Assembly (NCBI GenBank): GCA_013816325.1
Contig: JACDEP010000035.1
Coordinates: forward strand, 1 to 15,234
DNA from: Methylotenera sp.
GTDB taxonomy: Bacteria > Pseudomonadota > Gammaproteobacteria > Burkholderiales > Methylophilaceae
Length of the DNA stretch: 15,234 nt
Direction of reading: 5' to 3'
Shown here: positions 1 through 7,036 of the stretch, one piece after another
How the letters are laid out: every line of letters begins with the position of its first letter
Numbering within the stretch: position 1 is the stretch's first letter
Made by a program: the position numbers and the translations under genes
The notes under the pieces: model-generated
Database searches by the model: none
Seen by the model: the letters and a program-made list of their open reading frames with translations, nothing else
Told to the model about the DNA's origin: nothing

Positions 1-219
1 GCTTTAGCTTCTGTTGATGCCGTCATATTATTTGACGAAGATACACCTTTAAGGTTAATCGATGCTATCCGACCTGATGTGATTGTAAAAGGCGACGACT
101 ACACCGAGGCACAAGTGGTTGGCGGGAAAGAAGTCAAATCATGGGGCGGCAGCGTTAAATTGATTCCATTGGTGCAAGGCCGCAGCACCAGCAATATTAT
201 CAAAAAACTCGGCACTTAA
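1..219 (+). CDS. rfaE2: ADP-heptose synthase, cytidylyltransferase domain (3' end only)
   Basis: The window opens inside this gene; 72 C-terminal residues and a TAA stop are present, frame starting at base 1. The product transfers AMP from ATP to D-glycero-beta-D-manno-heptose 1-phosphate in the cytoplasm, the last nucleotide-activation step towards ADP-heptose for the LPS inner core. The recognisable signatures are IRPDVIVKGDDYT, a VVGGKEV stretch, and the C-terminal GRSTSNIIKKL, all typical of the HldE/HldC (RfaE domain II) family. The missing 5' part means I cannot tell whether this is a stand-alone domain-II protein (rfaE2/hldC, usual in betaproteobacteria) or the end of a bifunctional hldE. 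Only 4 bases separate its stop from waaF, which uses the ADP-heptose, so the two are probably cotranscribed. Confidence 0.9.
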   Translation, partial: ALASVDAVILFDEDTPLRLIDAIRPDVIVKGDDYTEAQVVGGKEVKSWGGSVKLIPLVQGRSTSNIIKKLGT

Positions 220-223
220 TTAC

Positions 224-1243
224 ATGCTAAATACTCCTTCACCATCCAAAATACTGGTGTTAGGGCCAGCTTGGGTGGGCGATATGGTACTTGCGCAAAG
301 CCTGTTCAAAGTACTTAAACAACAAAATCCTGATTGTATGATTGATGTTGCAGCGCCGGGTTGGACATTACCATTGATTGAGCGCATGCCAGAAGTGAAT
401 AAGGGCATCGCTTTACCCTTCAAACACGGACAATTTTCGTTATTTGATCGTATCAAATTCGGCAAAAGTTTGCGTCATGATGGCTACACTCAAGCCATCA
501 TCCTGACTAACTCCTTCAAATCTGCCATCCTGCCTTTTGCGGCAAATATACCGCAACGCACCAGCTTTTTAGGTGAAATGCGGTATGGCTTGATAAATGA
601 CGTTCGTCAACTAGATAAAATAAGGTTACCTCGTACAGTAGATAGATTTGTTACCTTGGGTTTGAAGAAAAACCTCCCACTAGCAGACGCCATCCCTAAC
701 CCATCACTCATAGCTAACAAAGACAATGCGCGAGCAACGTTACAAAAACTAGGCATCGCATCGCCAAACAGTCAAATACTAGGGCTATGCCCAGGCGCTG
801 AATACGGAGAAGCTAAACGCTGGCCGCCTGAATATTTCGCAGAAGTTGCCCGTGATGCTTTGAATAAAGGCTGGAAAGTATGGCTATTCGGCTCAGATAA
901 AGATATTCCGGTAACCTCTACCATCAACCAGCTTACTTATAATCAATGCGTAAACTTTGGCGGTAAAACCAAATTAGGCGAAGCGATTGATTTAATGTCT
1001 TTATGCGATGCCGTGGTCAGTAATGATTCAGGTCTGATGCATGTTGCCGCCGCATTACACAAGAAATTAGTTGCGATTTACGGTTCTTCAGACCCGCACC
1101 ATACGCCACCGATGAGTAGTAATGCCGTAATTGAATATTTAGGACTTGAATGCAGCCCGTGCTTCCAACGGGTATGTCCGCTACAACACCTGAACTGTTT
1201 AAATCACATTCAACCGACAAGTGTTATTTCACATTTACACTAA
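224..1243 (+). CDS. waaF: LPS heptosyltransferase II (WaaF)
   Basis: A GT9-family transferase of 339 residues, close to the roughly 350 usual for WaaF. It moves the second L-glycero-D-manno-heptose from ADP-heptose onto heptose I of the inner core at the cytoplasmic face of the inner membrane. Visible support: the N-terminal LVLGPAWVGDMVLAQSL (residues 11-27, with the conserved Asp at 20), the nucleotide-sugar-binding region GLCPGAEYGEAKRWP (187-201), and SNDSGLMHVAAAL (266-278). A Cys-rich C-terminal patch (Cys 310, 313, 318, 325) is seen in many WaaF/WaaC proteins. The start is ATG 4 bases after the rfaE2 stop with no obvious Shine-Dalgarno, consistent with translational coupling. It converges on the GT2 gene ending at 1249, with only 5 bases between the two stops. 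Confidence 0.95.
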   Translation: MLNTPSPSKILVLGPAWVGDMVLAQSLFKVLKQQNPDCMIDVAAPGWTLPLIERMPEVNKGIALPFKHGQFSLFDRIKFGKSLRHDGYTQAIILTNSFKSAILPFAANIPQRTSFLGEMRYGLINDVRQLDKIRLPRTVDRFVTLGLKKNLPLADAIPNPSLIANKDNARATLQKLGIASPNSQILGLCPGAEYGEAKRWPPEYFAEVARDALNKGWKVWLFGSDKDIPVTSTINQLTYNQCVNFGGKTKLGEAIDLMSLCDAVVSNDSGLMHVAAALHKKLVAIYGSSDPHHTPPMSSNAVIEYLGLECSPCFQRVCPLQHLNCLNHIQPTSVISHLH

Positions 1244-1248
1244 AAATG

Positions 1249-2211
1249 TTAATTCGCTTTTTTATTAATGATGTTCAAAACATCATTTAATGACATTGTC
1301 TGAGTTTTATTGATTTCTCGTCTTGCTAACATCACCTCAGGAATTTTGGTAATAGCAAGTAAAAAGCCCTTCAAATTGGTTTTATCAAAAATCAGCAACT
1401 CTCCTAACAGCTGCAATAGAGAAAATGGAATTGCACTGAATATTAGCTGACTCGGTGTTAGGTGAATCCACTCCAATAAATACCGGTTTCTGCGACGTAT
1501 GCATTTTACATATTGCATTTTTACATGCTCGCGAATAGAACCAATACTCTGATGCACTATTGATACATTCGGTTCAAAGAAACTACTCCAGCCCCTGCGC
1601 CAAGCGCGTATGCCTAAATCATAGTCTTCACTATAAAACGGCTTATAAATGGGATGGAATCCGCCAAGTGACTGGAACATGGATCTTCGGAGCATCATAG
1701 AGCCACCATGTCCATATAATGTTGGCAGCTGATTGCCAGATTGCCTAATTGTTTCGGCTTTACCCAAAGACCAATCTAACAATTTGAGGCTGCCTTTCTT
1801 GAATTGCCGTAAATTCCATGAATGTCTTTTAGATACTCCGGCTTCATCATAGATTAAAGGATTCACGGAAAAAGTATCAGGATTATCAAAATAATGTACA
1901 AGAGATTCAAGCAAATCTTTTTCTACGTTTACATCAGAATTTAGTAGCATAATCAATTCGGTTTCGGCTGCAGCTATGCCGGAATGAACAGCCTCGGCGA
2001 ATCCTTTGTTTTGTTCATGTATTACTAGTTTTATTTCAGGGAACTCAGTCCTTAAGACTTGCACGCTATCATCTTTTGACCCGTCATCCACAACAATGAC
2101 ATAGGCTGGCGGAACATACTGTTGAGCAGCTTTCAGAACTGAAGGTAAGTTTTTTCTGAGTAGTTTTGTACCATTAAAATTTGGTATTACAACGGTAACT
2201 GGTGCGCTCAT
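1249..2211 (-). CDS. Family 2 glycosyltransferase (LPS/O-chain type)
   Basis: A 320-residue GT-A fold glycosyltransferase that probably transfers a sugar from a nucleotide-sugar to core or O-chain at the cytoplasmic face of the inner membrane. The order of motifs is standard: VTVVIPNFNG near the N-terminus, VVDDGS (residues 40-45), a metal-binding-type NSD (91-93), GGSMMLRR (169-175), and SEDYDLGIRAWRRGW (194-208) carrying the likely catalytic Glu-Asp. Residues about 250-285 are hydrophobic and could attach it to the membrane. It resembles rhamnosyl- or WcaA-type GT2 proteins, but donor and acceptor cannot be read from the sequence. The ATG overlaps the upstream waaL-type stop by 4 bases (ATGA), so it is the last gene of the HAD - waaL - GT2 unit. 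Confidence 0.88.
   Translation of the reverse strand: MSAPVTVVIPNFNGTKLLRKNLPSVLKAAQQYVPPAYVIVVDDGSKDDSVQVLRTEFPEIKLVIHEQNKGFAEAVHSGIAAAETELIMLLNSDVNVEKDLLESLVHYFDNPDTFSVNPLIYDEAGVSKRHSWNLRQFKKGSLKLLDWSLGKAETIRQSGNQLPTLYGHGGSMMLRRSMFQSLGGFHPIYKPFYSEDYDLGIRAWRRGWSSFFEPNVSIVHQSIGSIREHVKMQYVKCIRRRNRYLLEWIHLTPSQLIFSAIPFSLLQLLGELLIFDKTNLKGFLLAITKIPEVMLARREINKTQTMSLNDVLNIINKKAN
1264..1290 (+). terminator. Possible weak hairpin at the waaF / GT2 convergence
   Basis: A perfect 9-bp inverted repeat, AATGATGTT (1267-1275) and AACATCATT (1279-1287), with a 3-base loop. It starts 24 bases after the waaF stop and lies inside the 3' end of the opposing GT2 gene. It is AT-rich and followed only by TTTAATG rather than a real T-run, so termination is possible but unproven. 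No better terminator is visible for waaF. Confidence 0.3.
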
Positions 2212-3410
2212 TTCATAACCTTATTCAATTGCTGCACGTAAATAAAAACTCCGCATATAAGTGCCGTAATCAATAAATGGTAACTGGAAAAGATTGGTAC
2301 GATAATCGCCACAAAAAATAAATTCATTGTTAATAAAGTAATCAATAATAACGTAAGGTCCTTAAATTGTGACGTACTAGCAAGCTCTTGAAATAACTTA
2401 CTATAAAGTACGAAATAAAAGGCTCCAACACAAACCAGCCCTAGTATGCCCGTGGTATACAAAATCTCTAAAAAGAAATTATGTGGGCTATTGAAGGTTG
2501 CAGTGCCACCTAACTCCAAAGTGCCGAAATGAGTGAATTTTGATACATAGCTATCCAGCCCATGGCCAAATATCCATTGTTGTATAGTGCTTTGCTGCTG
2601 CAAGTGCCAGACATCACTCCAAATATAAACACGCTCTTCTGTTGTAAATTGTTTAAATAAGCTAGTTAACTGGTCTGAGAAATTACCTATATCAGCAACC
2701 CATAATAATAAAATTACCGCCACAGCCCCGGCAAAGGCTTTCAACTTGTGCTTATGATATAAGCTCATTACAAGCATTGTGAGCATCAAGGATAGCCATG
2801 CAGGTCTAGAGTTAGTATGTAATAGTAATCCCACAACGCAGGCCAATAGTCCAAATATCATAAATCTGAATTTGATATTTGTATCGTGCAATAACATAAA
2901 AAAAATGGGAATTAGCAGCATTGAATACTGTGCTAAATAGTGCGGATTTTTCAAAGTCCCAAAATGAGTCTTCAATATAAAAATTGAAAACAACTGTGTG
3001 GCAATGTACACAACTATCATCCCCATCACGATTTTTTTAATATGATTATTTACAAAGTCGCTATGATAAAGTGCTTGCAACCATATTCCGGCGCAGAAAA
3101 AACTAATATAAACCAATCGACTAAGCTCTTTATCCCATTCAATCTTATTAATTGCCATTGCATTCATTAGAAAAAAGCTAACTAGTAGCAAAAGCACTGG
3201 ATAAAACAGTTTTAAAGAATCGAAACTGAATGTGTGTTTTTCTTTAAAGAAGAAATAAAGTATAAAAGCTACATTTAAATAAAGGCATGCTCTATAAATT
3301 ATATTTAAACCCATCGCATGAAACAGCACTACGCCGCACAATGACAGTAAATGCCATATCCATATGTTATGCAGTAATGGAATTTTCTGGGCTTTTAAAA
3401 ACCGATTCAT
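2208..3410 (-). CDS. waaL: O-antigen ligase / polymerase family membrane protein
   Basis: A very hydrophobic protein with about ten membrane segments, typical of the WaaL/Wzy family that acts on the periplasmic face of the inner membrane. WaaL ligases join undecaprenyl-linked O-chain to lipid A-core. Numbered from the ATG at 3410 (400 aa), family-type motifs are NSRPAWL (200-206, a periplasmic Arg), ERVYIW (259-264), WIFGHGLDSY (280-289) and SPHNFFLEILYTTG (308-321) with the conserved His. The frame can be extended to a GTG at 3449 (413 aa), but that has no ribosome site and adds a polar leader, whereas the ATG at 3410 follows GGGAAC. Ligase and polymerase cannot be separated by motif alone; the core-gene setting favours ligase. 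Sampled GC is about 32%, lower than the edd region. Confidence 0.8.
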   Translation of the reverse strand: MNRFLKAQKIPLLHNIWIWHLLSLCGVVLFHAMGLNIIYRACLYLNVAFILYFFFKEKHTFSFDSLKLFYPVLLLLVSFFLMNAMAINKIEWDKELSRLVYISFFCAGIWLQALYHSDFVNNHIKKIVMGMIVVYIATQLFSIFILKTHFGTLKNPHYLAQYSMLLIPIFFMLLHDTNIKFRFMIFGLLACVVGLLLHTNSRPAWLSLMLTMLVMSLYHKHKLKAFAGAVAVILLLWVADIGNFSDQLTSLFKQFTTEERVYIWSDVWHLQQQSTIQQWIFGHGLDSYVSKFTHFGTLELGGTATFNSPHNFFLEILYTTGILGLVCVGAFYFVLYSKLFQELASTSQFKDLTLLLITLLTMNLFFVAIIVPIFSSYHLLITALICGVFIYVQQLNKVMK

Positions 3411-3464
3411 ATATTCGTTCCCATTAAATATTCCGCAATTTTCTCTCACAAATTATAGAGTGCT

Positions 3465-4157
3465 CTAATCTAAGAGTTGATATAGATTTTTCAAAACTTT
3501 AAGCTGATTGGTTTTACAGTAAGCTTCCCAACCAGGTACTTCTGTCCAGTCACTTAAAAATATAAAATCAAGTCCCGCGCGATTGGCAGCTTCAAAGTCA
3601 TATTTACTATCGCCAAGGAACAATGCAGGAAGTTTGATATTACCGTTACTTTTTTCACGTGCTAATACTTCATCTTTATTATCAGGGCTACCAAAAACGC
3701 CGCCATCAAACAAGGTAGAAAGTTTTTGTCCATTTTCTAGAACGCGTTTATCAAATAGAGTACGTAATTCCTGCTGATCACCACCAGACAATATCAACCA
3801 ACTGCATTCTGGTGTGGCATCTCGTAATTCTTGCAAACCTTTTGCAATTTCGCATTCCAATAGGCTAACTTCTAATTCGCGCCCGAACTCATTTAGTAAG
3901 TCTTGAATAGCTTGATCGGTAGCGGGCTTTTTAAGGATTTCTTTTAAGTAATAATCAAATTTATGGTAGCGCGAAATGCCACCTAACTTGATGTGGTAAT
4001 CCACCAAAGCCTGTGCTTCGTTATCGGTCGCATCTAGGTTTTTAGCAGTCCTAAAATAAGCATCTGTTTTTACGATATTTGAATCCAGCACTACGCCATC
4101 GCAGTCGAACACAATAGTTTTATATTTTTGTAACTCTATTTTCAAACTAGATTCCAA
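3465..4157 (-). CDS. HAD-superfamily phosphatase (phosphoglycolate-phosphatase-like)
   Basis: A 230-residue haloacid-dehalogenase hydrolase. Motif I is VFDCDGVV with the nucleophile Asp18 and acid/base Asp20; residues 22-110 form a helical C1-type cap; motif II is LILSGGD (Ser124); Lys161 may be the motif III lysine; motif IV is LGDSKYD (Asp183, Asp187). All catalytic residues are present, so it should be an active phosphatase or beta-phosphoglucomutase-like enzyme; the substrate is unknown. Its place just before waaL suggests a sugar-phosphate or an intermediate of activated-sugar synthesis. The protein has no internal Met, and the only plausible start seen is TTG at 4157, without a clear ribosome site; the ATG 13-15 bases upstream is out of frame and soon hits a stop. 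It begins about 40 bases after the eda terminator. Confidence 0.85.
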   Translation of the reverse strand: MESSLKIELQKYKTIVFDCDGVVLDSNIVKTDAYFRTAKNLDATDNEAQALVDYHIKLGGISRYHKFDYYLKEILKKPATDQAIQDLLNEFGRELEVSLLECEIAKGLQELRDATPECSWLILSGGDQQELRTLFDKRVLENGQKLSTLFDGGVFGSPDNKDEVLAREKSNGNIKLPALFLGDSKYDFEAANRAGLDFIFLSDWTEVPGWEAYCKTNQLKVLKNLYQLLD

Positions 4158-4177
4158 ACTTTTATTTTCATAATTGC

Positions 4178-4189
4178 GGGAAATTTCCC
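4178..4189. promoter_or_regulatory. 12-bp perfect palindrome before the HAD gene
   Basis: GGGAAATTTCCC is an exact palindrome in the short gap between the eda terminator and the HAD-family start. It could be an operator or part of the promoter region for the HAD - waaL - GT2 unit. No convincing -35/-10 pair surrounds it, so the role is inferred from position only. Confidence 0.35.
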
Positions 4190-4190
4190 A

Positions 4191-4229
4191 ATAAAAAAGG
4201 GTTTAGTTCCTAGTAAAGGAACTAAACCC
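4191..4229 (-). terminator. Rho-independent terminator of eda
   Basis: On the minus strand a perfect 12-bp stem, GGGTTTAGTTCC (4229 to 4218), a 7-base loop, then its exact complement (4210 to 4199), is followed at once by a T-rich tract, TTTTTTATT (4198 to 4190). It begins 21 bases after the eda stop. Stem, loop and T-run all fit an intrinsic terminator for the edd-eda unit. It also separates that unit from the HAD - waaL - GT2 genes. Confidence 0.92.
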
Positions 4230-4250
4230 TGATTATAACCCTTAAGCCGA

Positions 4251-4877
4251 TTAGGCAGCCTTGATAGCGCTCGCTTCTTTGGCTAGTTTGGTAATGTGCG
4301 CCCAATCTTTTCTAGCAACCGAATCTGCTGGTGTTAACCATGTGCCGCCGCATACCACAACGTTAGGCAAACTCAGGAATTGCGGTGCTGATTCCACAGT
4401 TACTCCGCCTGTAGGGCAGAATTTTACATCGCCGAATGGGCCGGCAAAGCCTTTAAGCAAGTTAATGCCACCCACTGCCACTGCTGGGAATAGTTTTAAG
4501 AAATAGTAGTCATCAGCATTTGCCATCATGATTTCTGATCCGGTAGAAACACCTGGCAATAATGACAGACCGATTTTACGGGCGAACTGGCCTAATTCTG
4601 TGGTGTAACCCGGGCTTACTGCGAATTTACAGCCTACATCCAATGACGCCTGCGCATCTTTCAAGTTACGTACTGTACCAGAGCCCATGATTGCATCCGG
4701 TACATGTTTAGCAATTTGCTCAATCGCCTGCAAAGCACATGAAGAGCGTAAAGTCACTTCCAACACTTTAATGCCACCTTCAAGCAATGCTTCTGCCATA
4801 GGTACAGCATCTTCTACTTTATTAATAACAATAACAGGAATTACCGGGCCTTCTTTTGCTAAATCTAATGTGTTCAT
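4251..4877 (-). CDS. eda: KDPG aldolase (2-keto-3-deoxy-6-phosphogluconate aldolase)
   Basis: A 208-residue class I aldolase, about the normal length (E. coli Eda is 213). It splits 2-keto-3-deoxy-6-phosphogluconate into pyruvate and glyceraldehyde 3-phosphate, the second Entner-Doudoroff step, in the cytosol. Key features: EVTLR (Glu40 base, Arg44), GSGTV (65-69), FAVSPG (85-90), LKLFPA with the Schiff-base Lys128, and the phosphate-binding CPTGGV (154-159). The ATG start follows AGAGAG by 4 bases. It lies 150 bases after edd on the same strand, and the gap contains no terminator, so the two are probably cotranscribed; a separate eda promoter cannot be excluded. In methylotrophs this enzyme can serve the cleavage branch of the ribulose monophosphate cycle. 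Confidence 0.96.
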   Translation of the reverse strand: MNTLDLAKEGPVIPVIVINKVEDAVPMAEALLEGGIKVLEVTLRSSCALQAIEQIAKHVPDAIMGSGTVRNLKDAQASLDVGCKFAVSPGYTTELGQFARKIGLSLLPGVSTGSEIMMANADDYYFLKLFPAVAVGGINLLKGFAGPFGDVKFCPTGGVTVESAPQFLSLPNVVVCGGTWLTPADSVARKDWAHITKLAKEASAIKAA

Positions 4878-4969
4878 ATTGCTCTCTGATAAGTTAATTC
4901 GAATTCGTATTTTTGGACATAGAGAAGGCGTGTCATCATTACTTTAGGCTAGCCATTTGACCTGAAGAC

Positions 4970-4985
4970 CGTACTATTTTGTACG
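4970..4985. repeat. Inverted repeat in the edd-eda spacer
   Basis: CGTAC - TATTTT - GTACG, a perfect 5-bp inverted repeat with a 6-base centre, sits about 43 bases after the edd stop and 93 bases before the eda start. The same spacer holds the palindrome AATTCGAATT at 4896-4905. Either could be an operator or a small mRNA hairpin. The rest of this 150-base spacer shows no terminator and no convincing promoter. Confidence 0.35.
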
Positions 4986-5027
4986 ACAAGCGAAAAGTAA
5001 CAACACCTAAATTAAATTTTCAATCGG

Positions 5028-6857
5028 CTATAACCAGGTGATTGCGCCCTCTTCGGCAGATAAAACATTTCTGCGCATGCCACCAAATAACTCACGTCCA
5101 ATGCCATGTGAATTGTTATGGCGTTTGCTGTCAGATAGCTCTTCAACTTCGCGCTCGGCCCATGTGTCTTCATCTACAAGGACATTTAATGTCCCTACTG
5201 CAGCATTTAAGCGGATGATGTCCCCGTTACGTATCTTGGCTAACGCCCCGCCAGCAGAAGCTTCTGGGCTCAAATGGATTGCCGCTGGAATTTTTCCAGA
5301 AGCACCGCTCATACGCCCATCAGTCACAAGCGCCACCACAAAGCCTTTATTCTGCAACACAGCCAAAGGTGGTGTGAGTTTATGCAACTCAGGCATGCCG
5401 TTAGCTTTAGGGCCTTGGAAACGTACCACTGCAACAAAGTCGCGTTCCAGTTCACCACGGTCAAACGCAGCCAATAACTCTTCTTGTGCATCAAATACAA
5501 TCGCTGGCGCTTCAATAATATGGCGGTCTTCAGGCACTGCTGAGATTTTAATCACAGAACGACCTAAATTACCTTTTAGCAAACGTAAACCGCCGGATTC
5601 ATTAAATGGAAACGCCGCGGTACGCACGATTGTTTCATCACTGCTTTCCTTAGGTAGATCTTTCCAGATAATGGATTTGTTATCTTGTATATCCGTTTCA
5701 AGAGTCGGCAATTTACCGTAATCGCGTAACCCGCCATAAGCCACGGTAAATACATCAGGATACATAAAACCTGCATCTATCAGTTCGCGAATTACAAATG
5801 CCGGCCCACCAGCAGCTTGGAATTGGTTTACGTCAGCCTTGCCATTTGGATAAACGCTAGCGAGCAACGGCGTGGCTTTGGCTAGATAATGAAAATCAGT
5901 CCAATCAATAATGATGCCTGCCGCACGAGCTACTGCTACCCAGTGAATTAGATGGTTCGTCGAACCGCCCGTAGCCAATAAGGCCACCATGGCATTGACG
6001 ATGACATGCTCATCCACCAATTTACCTATTGGCGTAAAGCGCTGACGCTGTGTGTTAGCGAGAACCATGCGTACCGCTTCGCGTGTTAACTCTGCACGTA
6101 AACCATCATGTGGATGTACAAAAGCTGCACCTGGTACATGTAAGCCCATGGCTTCAAGCAACATTTGATTGCTATTTGCCGTACCGTAGAACGTACAGGT
6201 CCCAGCCCCGTGATAAGCAGCCGACTCGGAATCTAGTAGTTCCTGGCGGCCTACTTTACCTTGTGCATACAGTTCGCGCACTTTGGATTTTGCCGTGTTA
6301 TCCAAGCCGGTGCTCATCGGGCCGGCTGGTACGAACACACATGGCAAATGACCGAAATGCAATGCTCCAATCAACAAACCGGGAACAATCTTGTCGCACA
6401 CACCTAGCAGTAAGGCGGCATCGAACACATCATGAGACAAAGCAATCGCCGTACTCATGGCAATGGTATCGCGGCTGAACAAGCTCAACTCCATGCCTGG
6501 TTCGCCTTGCGTAACACCATCACACATGGCTGGTACGCCGCCTGCCACTTGAACCGTCGCACCTCGTTTATGCGCTTCATCACGAATAATATCCGGATAA
6601 TTTACATAAGGCTGGTGTGCGGAAAGCATTTCGTTATAGGCAGTGACAATACCAATATGAGGATTTTTTTCCGCCACTAAACGCAGTTTTTCATTTTTTG
6701 GTAGCACGGCAAATGCGTGTGCCACATTAGCACAGCCTAGTCGATCAGCACCTTTGGGCCGATTGATGATGGAGTCTACACGTTGCAGATACGCAGCACG
6801 AGTTGGACGGCTGCGCTCGATAATGCGCTCTGTTACTTCTATATGAGATTGTTTCAT
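5028..6857 (-). CDS. edd: 6-phosphogluconate dehydratase
   Basis: A 609-residue IlvD/Edd-family dehydratase, close to the 603 of E. coli Edd. It converts 6-phosphogluconate to 2-keto-3-deoxy-6-phosphogluconate, the first committed Entner-Doudoroff reaction, in the cytosol. Iron-sulfur ligand candidates are Cys112 (AMCDGVTQG), Cys154 (LGVCDKIVPG) and Cys221 (GAGTCTFYGTANSN). NSNQMLLEAMG, ATGGSTNHLIHW and the C-terminal TDGRMSGASGKIPAAIH are family signatures. The TANSNQM form and the pairing with eda favour Edd over the related dihydroxy-acid dehydratase IlvD. The ATG start agrees with the family N-terminus but has no clear Shine-Dalgarno. A strong promoter lies just upstream. GC is about 50% in a sampled line, higher than the waaL region. 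Confidence 0.96.
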   Translation of the reverse strand: MKQSHIEVTERIIERSRPTRAAYLQRVDSIINRPKGADRLGCANVAHAFAVLPKNEKLRLVAEKNPHIGIVTAYNEMLSAHQPYVNYPDIIRDEAHKRGATVQVAGGVPAMCDGVTQGEPGMELSLFSRDTIAMSTAIALSHDVFDAALLLGVCDKIVPGLLIGALHFGHLPCVFVPAGPMSTGLDNTAKSKVRELYAQGKVGRQELLDSESAAYHGAGTCTFYGTANSNQMLLEAMGLHVPGAAFVHPHDGLRAELTREAVRMVLANTQRQRFTPIGKLVDEHVIVNAMVALLATGGSTNHLIHWVAVARAAGIIIDWTDFHYLAKATPLLASVYPNGKADVNQFQAAGGPAFVIRELIDAGFMYPDVFTVAYGGLRDYGKLPTLETDIQDNKSIIWKDLPKESSDETIVRTAAFPFNESGGLRLLKGNLGRSVIKISAVPEDRHIIEAPAIVFDAQEELLAAFDRGELERDFVAVVRFQGPKANGMPELHKLTPPLAVLQNKGFVVALVTDGRMSGASGKIPAAIHLSPEASAGGALAKIRNGDIIRLNAAVGTLNVLVDEDTWAEREVEELSDSKRHNNSHGIGRELFGGMRRNVLSAEEGAITWL

Positions 6858-6893
6858 GATTCAAGACAGTGCAAAAATTAATAAACTGATTAG

Positions 6894-6922
6894 ATTATCC
6901 CCAATGCGGGGCATATCGTCAA
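6894..6922 (-). promoter_or_regulatory. Sigma70-type promoter of edd
   Basis: On the minus strand, TTGACG (6922 to 6917) and GATAAT (6899 to 6894) are separated by exactly 17 bases. Each hexamer matches the consensus at five of six positions. Predicted transcription start is near 6887, giving a leader of about 30 bases before edd. A CCCC-AATGC-GGGG inverted repeat (6899-6911) fills part of the spacer and could bind a regulator. AAGTTAACTT (6933-6942), a perfect palindrome, lies 10 bases upstream of the -35. Confidence 0.65.
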
Positions 6923-6985
6923 ACAGACTTGTAAGTTAACTTGGCAATCCTTGAATGACACGAGGCGATTCCCTTAATTTTTATC

Positions 6986-7008
6986 CTGGTGAGCTCATTC
7001 TGGTGAGC
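6986..7008. repeat. Short direct repeat between the carbamoyltransferase gene and edd
   Basis: CTGGTGAGC occurs at 6986-6994 and again at 7000-7008, 14 bases apart. The same stretch contains the palindrome TGAGCTCA (6990-6997) and a 5-bp hairpin GCTCA-TTCTGG-TGAGC. No T-run follows on either strand, so it does not look like a terminator. It lies upstream of the edd promoter and may be a regulator site or chance. Confidence 0.4.
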
Positions 7009-7036
7009 GCATACTGAATGACCTAATTTTGGTAAC

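Noticed and set aside
1231..1249. ACATTT/AAATGT hairpin across the waaF stop
   Set aside because: Six A/T-rich base pairs with no T-run are too weak to call a terminator.
3411..3449. GTG-started N-terminal extension of the waaL-type gene
   Set aside because: The GTG lacks a ribosome site, and the added 13 residues are polar and untypical, whereas the ATG at 3410 follows GGGAAC.
5038..5721. Long + strand open frame (227 codons) opposite edd
   Set aside because: It is the antisense shadow of a well-conserved gene; the translation shows no domain, is rich in Ser/Pro/Arg and has no ribosome site.
6083..6478. 131-codon + strand open frame opposite edd
   Set aside because: It overlaps conserved edd sequence, and the His/Arg-rich translation has no recognisable fold.
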